DNA from: an uncultured Bacteroidota bacterium
GTDB lineage: Bacteria > Bacteroidota > Bacteroidia > Chitinophagales > LD1
DNA length: 19,364 bases
Direction: 5' to 3'
NCBI GenBank assembly: GCA_937894725.1
Contig: CALAYL010000038.1
Span: forward strand, 1-19,364
Shown here: one piece after another, positions 15,058-19,364 of the stretch
How the letters are laid out: the number at the start of each line of letters is the position of its first letter
How positions within the stretch are numbered: position 1 is the first letter of the stretch
Made by a program: the position numbers and the translations under genes
The notes under the pieces: generated by a model
Seen by the model: only the letters and a program-made list of their open reading frames with translations
What the model was told of the DNA's origin: nothing
The model's database searches: none

Positions 15058-16986
15058 AAATACAATTTCTTGATTCAAAAGCGACTTGATTTTTTGCATG
15101 GCTTTCAAAAATTCTGGCACCTCGTCTTCGCTAAACTTCAGTTTGTTTATTTCAAACTGATATTTAATAGATACAGAATTATCCAACTTATGTATTTCCC
15201 GCTTAAATGTAACCTCTCCATTAAAAAACACTAAACTAATAGCGGAAGGCAAAACATAGGTGTCAAAGTTATTTGGAAGGCCTATTTTGGTTAAGAAATC
15301 ATATTTCTGCTTTACTACAAAATAAAGCGGAGATGTACGCATTGGTCGAATGGATAATAACGCCTCGGGAATACCGGTATAAGGCAAATTGAATTTATAT
15401 AAGCTCATCTCTTCATCAAGGGCTATTTTGATCTCAAACTCTTGTGCTAGAGGCAGGGTGTCATAATTTTGATTTGCTACAATAAAACGAAATGGCTTTG
15501 CAAAGGGAGTCGTAAAATATTTCTTCTCAAACCCTTTCAAACTGTCTTCAGCTAACACTTTCACTCGATCAGACTTTGCGTATTCATAACTATTCACATA
15601 CACAAAAAAATGCAAATCTTCTTTATCTGTGATAGATCCTATCATCAGGGTATTGTTATAATCTCTTGATTTGTTGTCTTCAAGATATACCCATCTTTCG
15701 CGTTCCATAGTCATCGAAAATCCCCATCGCTGCAATACGTTTTTTGACACCATCGGAAAATCGCCATATCGCAAACTTCCATCTAAAGGCACCACCTTAT
15801 CTCCAATATAAAGACAAGTTATAGTTCGATTAAAACTACTGATAGTTGGATAACTTATGTCAGGTTGAGGTATTTCGTTTGTAGCGACCAGCATGGGCAC
15901 TGCATCAAACCCATATATTTGTAAGATTTTTATAAGCATAAAATTGATCTCTGTAGGTGTAGCTACCCGTTGCGACCACAGTGATTGAAATGATTGGATA
16001 GATTTATCCATAAAAAGCGTGTCACGCATCTTTGCATAAAAATGTCTTCGCACTAAATCAAAAATCCTTGCTGCTTTTATTTCTGGATCATTTATAGATA
16101 GTATTTTATTGTGGTATTCCTTAGGCAACTCAAATTTCTCCTTAAACTTTAGCATATAGTCAGACCGGCCAGACAATTCCATAAATACATCCTGACCATT
16201 GTCTGCTCTAATAATCTCAGGTGTTTTTTGCTTTACGCTACGTTTTAGCGATATGAGCTTTATGCATATTGAAGGAATCACATCAAGATAATGCGTTGAA
16301 AATGGCTCAATCTCAAAGCTGGGTAGCTGAGAAAACTGAATTTTTCGTTCGATAAAATTGACACTCTGCGGGGAATAATCAACCGTAAAATTCGATTTGA
16401 ATTTTCGATTAGTATTAATATCAGGAATTAGATTTTTAGGCAAACTAATACTCAAGTCCATGAGTTCAGGATAGGTCATCGCAAAAACATTCAACTCGCA
16501 GGGAAACAACTGTTGTACCCTCCACACCGGCATCCTATTATTGTACGCGTAGTTGAAATTATAACTGATACAAATCACCGCATCTTTGGGAATGGTATGA
16601 TGCTCACCTTTCTTCAATTTATTCGATATATCTTTATTACTCACATTATTATTGACATCTAGTGTGAGCAATTCAATCTTAAAATCGGCTAATACACCAT
16701 CTTTCTGTATATCGCTGATTATTTTGGTTTGCACAAAGTCCAAATCATTTTGGGCAAAAAACTTTACATACAACTCTCTATTTTGCTGAAGTGTAAATGC
16801 CTGATCGAGCGCAATAGTACTCTTGTCTGAAAGGAAAACAACTTTGCTGTCAGAAAAACTACATGAGGAGTACAACAAAAAGCTTTTAACTGTCTGGTCA
16901 GACTCGCTAACGGCATAAAGTTTTGAGCCAAAGAGTAGAAAAACAAAAAGAAATACTATTTTAAATCTTTTGCCAAGATTGGACAT
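15043..16986 (-). CDS. Exported transglutaminase-fold protein lacking the catalytic residues (DUF3857-like)
   Basis: This 647-residue protein begins with a signal peptide (FKIVFLFVFLLFGSKLYA, cleavage near residue 25), so it is periplasmic or outer-membrane associated. The layout resembles Bacteroidota DUF3857-transglutaminase proteins: a beta-rich N-terminal half (about 60-260), a transglutaminase-like core (about 290-410) and a beta-rich C-terminal part. In active relatives a GDCKDK-type motif supplies the catalytic Cys; here the equivalent segment is ATPTEINFML, placing Pro344 at that site. The His of FNHVI is Arg387 (FNRTI), while the third residue, Asp402 in PLDGSL, remains. It is therefore probably a non-enzymatic, binding or structural protein. 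The alignment was by eye. Its ATG lies inside rfaE1 (31-nt overlap), so it is co-transcribed with it. Its stop overlaps that of rarA. Confidence 0.7.
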   Translation of the reverse strand: MSNLGKRFKIVFLFVFLLFGSKLYAVSESDQTVKSFLLYSSCSFSDSKVVFLSDKSTIALDQAFTLQQNRELYVKFFAQNDLDFVQTKIISDIQKDGVLADFKIELLTLDVNNNVSNKDISNKLKKGEHHTIPKDAVICISYNFNYAYNNRMPVWRVQQLFPCELNVFAMTYPELMDLSISLPKNLIPDINTNRKFKSNFTVDYSPQSVNFIERKIQFSQLPSFEIEPFSTHYLDVIPSICIKLISLKRSVKQKTPEIIRADNGQDVFMELSGRSDYMLKFKEKFELPKEYHNKILSINDPEIKAARIFDLVRRHFYAKMRDTLFMDKSIQSFQSLWSQRVATPTEINFMLIKILQIYGFDAVPMLVATNEIPQPDISYPTISSFNRTITCLYIGDKVVPLDGSLRYGDFPMVSKNVLQRWGFSMTMERERWVYLEDNKSRDYNNTLMIGSITDKEDLHFFVYVNSYEYAKSDRVKVLAEDSLKGFEKKYFTTPFAKPFRFIVANQNYDTLPLAQEFEIKIALDEEMSLYKFNLPYTGIPEALLSIRPMRTSPLYFVVKQKYDFLTKIGLPNNFDTYVLPSAISLVFFNGEVTFKREIHKLDNSVSIKYQFEINKLKFSEDEVPEFLKAMQKIKSLLNQEIVFKKRY

Positions 16987-17912
16987 ACACCTACTTTTTT
17001 ACAAACCTTAGCTGCTGCTAGATTTGCAAGTTTAGAAATCGACAATAGCGACCATTGCTGCACAAATCCAAGCGTAGCCACACTCACTACTGTATCTCCA
17101 GCACCAGATACATCGGCTGTTTTTATAGCCTTAGATGGCACTATATAAGAGTCGCCATTTTTCTCATACACAAAAACGCCTAAAGCCCCAAGCGTCAAGA
17201 CCAAATTATCAAAGCGGTTTCTACGCTTCAATTCTTCGGCTGCTTTGCGGAGACTATTAATGTTTTTAGGGTCTATTTTCATTGACAAGGCATCCGACAA
17301 TTCTTTCAAATTTGGTTTAAACAAGTCAATTTGCTGATACTCAAAAAAGTTATACTCCTTAGGATCTACTACCACAGGTATGCCCAATTTGGTAGTGATA
17401 AGTAGTACTTGCTTGATTATTTTTTTGGTCAATAACCCTTTGTTGTAATCTTGTAAAATCACGGCTTTAAACTCTCCACTACGAATGAGTTTATCAATAT
17501 CGGCTAGTATCACCGCTTCCTGCTCTTTGGTCACATCATCGTCTGTCTCTCTATCGTAGCGTACTACCTGGCGGTCATCATCGAATATTCGTGTTTTCAC
17601 AGCTGTGATTCTATTCGGTAGTTTGAAAATAGACTTAATCGAAATGTTATTTTCTTTTAGCGTAGAAAGCATTTTTTTCCCATGCTCATCTTCCCCTATC
17701 ACACTTACGAGTGTAGCCTTAGCACCCAACCCCAAAAGGTTGAGCACTACATTGGCAGCACCGCCAAGGCGATACTCCTCTTCTTCAATGTCAACAATCG
17801 GCACAGGCGCTTCGGTCGATATTCGATTAATCTGACCATAGAGGTAGTGATCAAGCATTATATCGCCTATCACCAAGATATTTTCATTTGAAAAATCAAA
17901 AGATTGCGGCAT
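16956..17912 (-). CDS. rfaE1: RfaE1/HldE-N-type D-glycero-beta-D-manno-heptose-7-phosphate kinase
   Basis: This is a PfkB/ribokinase-family sugar kinase of 318 residues that matches the kinase half of HldE, which phosphorylates heptose 7-phosphate at C1 on the way to ADP-heptose for the LPS core. Family signatures are NILVIGDIMLDHYLYG near the N terminus, RISTEAPVPIV (30-40), RLGGAANVVLNLLGLG (48-63), FKPNLKE (198-204), and the anion hole with catalytic aspartate DVSGAGDT (267-274, D273). The adenylyltransferase half found in E. coli HldE is absent, so a separate protein should supply it; none is in the window. It begins 2 nt after the aminotransferase stop and its end overlaps the next gene by 31 nt. 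A different PfkB specificity is less likely given the EAPVP and LGGAANV blocks. Confidence 0.9.
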   Translation of the reverse strand: MPQSFDFSNENILVIGDIMLDHYLYGQINRISTEAPVPIVDIEEEEYRLGGAANVVLNLLGLGAKATLVSVIGEDEHGKKMLSTLKENNISIKSIFKLPNRITAVKTRIFDDDRQVVRYDRETDDDVTKEQEAVILADIDKLIRSGEFKAVILQDYNKGLLTKKIIKQVLLITTKLGIPVVVDPKEYNFFEYQQIDLFKPNLKELSDALSMKIDPKNINSLRKAAEELKRRNRFDNLVLTLGALGVFVYEKNGDSYIVPSKAIKTADVSGAGDTVVSVATLGFVQQWSLLSISKLANLAAAKVCKKVGVCPILAKDLK

Positions 17913-17914
17913 CG

Positions 17915-19114
17915 CTAGTTTAATTTTTTAAGTGCTTGACTAAATCTTTTACAAACCTCTATTAGCTTTTCTTCAGAAGCAGCATACGAAAGTCGAATGC
18001 AGTTTTTATCACCAAATGCTTCGCCATTTACTAAGCCTATCTTAGCTTCTTTAAGTAAATAGCTACTCATATCTTCGGGAGATTGTATAGCCTCATCGTT
18101 ATATTTTTTACCAAAATACGCACTTACGTCAATGAAAAAATAAAAAGCCCCTTCAGGCAAATTGACACCTAAATTTGGGATAGATTTCAATAAATCATAG
18201 ACCAAATCTCTTCGCTTTCTAAATGCTTTCACCATATCAAAAGTAGGTGTCATGTCGGATGAAACCGCCACTTCTCCTGCCTTCTGGGCTATAGAGCATG
18301 TACCACTGGTAATCTGACCTTGCATTTTGTCGCATGCATCGGCTATCCATTTTGGCGCTGCTATGTAGCCCAATCGCCACCCTGTCATTGCATAGCCTTT
18401 CGAAAACCCATTTACGGTGATTACCTGGTCTTTGATTTGGCTGAAAGAGGCTAAACTAGTATGCGCCTCTCCAGTGTAGTTGATATATTCATAAATCTCA
18501 TCAGCTAGTACATAAATATTCGGATATTTTGCCACTAAAGCCGCAATATCAGCTAATTCTGCATGGCTATATACTGCCCCTGTAGGATTACATGGAGATG
18601 AGAAAATAATAAGTTTTGTATGAGGGGTAATATGTGACTCAAGTTGAGCAGGAGTTACCTTAAAATTAGTCGCAATAGTCGAAGGCACTTCTACACATCT
18701 GCCTTCGGCAAGCTCGGCTATAGCAGCATAGCTCACCCAATATGGTGCAGGCAACAATACTTCATCTCCCTTTTGAATCAAACTCAATACCACATTCGCT
18801 ATAGATTGTTTAGCTCCAGTAGAAACTACAATTTGGTCAAAATTATAGTCCAACCCATTGTCGCGTTTGAGCTTGGCAGCAATGGCTTTGCGCAATTCGG
18901 GATAACCTGGTACTGGGGTATAATGAGTATAGCCGTCATCTATGGCTTTCTTAGCAGCATCTTTGATGTGCTGCGGTGTATCAAAATCAGGCTCTCCTAT
19001 ACTTAAATCTATCACATCGTGCCCTTGCGCTCTAAGCTCGCGCGATAGTTTCGCCATTTTGAGAGTTGCAGATTCCTGCATGTCTATAATTCGCTGAGCG
19101 AGCAATTCTTTCAT
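17915..19114 (-). CDS. Class I pyridoxal-phosphate aminotransferase, aspartate/aromatic type (subgroup Ib)
   Basis: This 399-residue enzyme transfers amino groups between an amino acid, most likely aspartate, and 2-oxoglutarate using pyridoxal 5'-phosphate. Visible features are DLSIGEPDFDTP (36-47), the YTPVPGYPELR substrate region (65-75), STGAKQSIANV (98-108) at the phosphate end of PLP, SPCNPTGA with N176, LADEIYEY with D205 and Y208, the Schiff-base lysine K239 in NGFSKGYAMTGWRLGY and the carboxylate-binding arginine in CIRLSYA near the C terminus. Length and motifs fit the Thermus/Bacillus-type aspartate aminotransferase; activity on aromatic substrates or prephenate cannot be excluded. 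It is first in a minus-strand transcription unit and is followed after 2 nt by rfaE1. Confidence 0.92.
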   Translation of the reverse strand: MKELLAQRIIDMQESATLKMAKLSRELRAQGHDVIDLSIGEPDFDTPQHIKDAAKKAIDDGYTHYTPVPGYPELRKAIAAKLKRDNGLDYNFDQIVVSTGAKQSIANVVLSLIQKGDEVLLPAPYWVSYAAIAELAEGRCVEVPSTIATNFKVTPAQLESHITPHTKLIIFSSPCNPTGAVYSHAELADIAALVAKYPNIYVLADEIYEYINYTGEAHTSLASFSQIKDQVITVNGFSKGYAMTGWRLGYIAAPKWIADACDKMQGQITSGTCSIAQKAGEVAVSSDMTPTFDMVKAFRKRRDLVYDLLKSIPNLGVNLPEGAFYFFIDVSAYFGKKYNDEAIQSPEDMSSYLLKEAKIGLVNGEAFGDKNCIRLSYAASEEKLIEVCKRFSQALKKLN

Positions 19115-19225
19115 TTCGATTTTTTAGATGGGCGAAAATAAGAATCTTTTGAAGATGCTACTTCAAGACTTTTCGACAAGAGGAGGGGAAATTGTTGGAA
19201 ATTAGCAATGCGTGTATTTTTTTGG

Positions 19226-19237
19226 GGTGTTTACACC
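19226..19237 (-). promoter_or_regulatory. Short inverted repeat at the predicted transcript start
   Basis: GGTGT (19226-19230) and ACACC (19233-19237) form a perfect 5-bp inverted repeat, five or so nt downstream of the predicted start of the aminotransferase transcript. It could be a 5' stem that protects the mRNA or half of an operator. There is no independent support. Confidence 0.25.
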
Positions 19238-19248
19238 ACCTTTCAAAT

Positions 19249-19283
19249 CAAACTTATACTTTTCTGATATAATTGTTTTCAAA
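19249..19283 (-). promoter_or_regulatory. Bacteroidota-type promoter for the aminotransferase-rfaE1 unit
   Basis: On the minus strand TTTG (19280-19283) is followed after 23 nt by TAAGTTTG (19249-19256), an exact match to the Bacteroidota -33/-7 pattern (TTG, 17-23 nt, TAnnTTTG). Transcription would start around 19242, giving a leader of roughly 125-130 nt before the ATG at 19114. It is the clearest promoter in the window. Confidence 0.6.
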
Positions 19284-19364
19284 AATGAAAGTTATTCTTT
19301 TTTGTACAATTCGTAAGTTGAATTTTATCTGTTTATCACGCGCAACATGCGTGCGCTAGTGGGG

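Larger units (their letters stand above)
19115..19364. other. 250-nt region upstream of the aminotransferase, to the window edge
   Basis: No coding sequence with recognisable content was found here on either strand. It holds the minus-strand promoter and inverted repeat listed separately. Near the right edge CACGC (19337-19341) and GCGTG (19349-19353) could pair around a 7-nt loop, but no T run follows before the sequence ends, so no function is assigned. Confidence 0.6.

Noticed and set aside
17605..17891. Two plus-strand open frames opposite rfaE1
   Set aside because: Both are antisense shadows of the conserved kinase N-terminal motifs, with no content of their own.
19337..19353. Hairpin CACGC/GCGTG near the right edge as a terminator
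   Set aside because: The stem is 5 bp, no T run follows within the window, and no gene is known to end there.

Overview
The window looks like a piece of an AT-rich chromosome from a member of the Bacteroidota. Four things support this: an LpxC-FabZ fusion protein, a PorX-type response regulator with a PglZ effector domain, a secreted protein ending in a type IX secretion (T9SS) sorting domain, and one clear Bacteroidota-type promoter (TTTG, 23-nt spacer, TAnnTTTG). Most starts lack an obvious Shine-Dalgarno sequence, which also fits. I cannot place it below phylum level. Every gene wholly inside the window looks intact; one is cut by the left edge. I saw no rRNA, tRNA, CRISPR array, transposase or phage gene.

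Layout from left to right. (1) 1-3043, plus strand: the end of a helicase-nuclease (AddA/RecB-like) translationally coupled to an AddB-like nuclease with an Fe-S cysteine set, a recombination and double-strand-break repair pair. (2) 3052-5982, minus strand: porX, then mnmD (tRNA wobble-uridine methyltransferase), then an exported thioredoxin-fold protein. The porX-mnmD spacer holds a degenerate array of 7-bp repeats. (3) 6054-11135, plus strand, divergent from porX: a lipid A operon of an HD-domain phosphohydrolase, lpxD, lpxC-fabZ, lpxA and a small ABC-type ATPase whose start overlaps the lpxA stop. (4) 11243-13723, plus strand: a large secreted protein (signal peptide, Asp-box repeats, Ig-like domain, PKD domain, T9SS tail), closed by a strong GCAA-loop terminator. 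(5) 13790-15046, plus strand: rarA, an AAA+ replication-repair clamp-loader-like ATPase. (6) 15043-19114, minus strand: a class I aminotransferase, rfaE1 (heptose-7-phosphate kinase) and an exported transglutaminase-fold protein that appears to have lost its catalytic residues. These three are packed with a 2-nt gap and a 31-nt overlap and are probably driven by the promoter near 19249-19283.

The main theme is the cell envelope. Lipid A acylation and deacetylation (lpxD, lpxC, lpxA), hydroxyacyl-ACP dehydration (fabZ), LPS core heptose (rfaE1), control of type IX secretion (porX) and a likely T9SS cargo all lie within 14 kb. DNA repair (AddAB-like, RarA) and tRNA modification (MnmD) are interspersed. 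I do not see a convincing new multi-gene system such as a defence island. The least explained items are the atypical ABC ATPase fused translationally to lpxA, the apparent pseudo-transglutaminase, the heptamer array, and the hairpin at the predicted start of the aminotransferase transcript.
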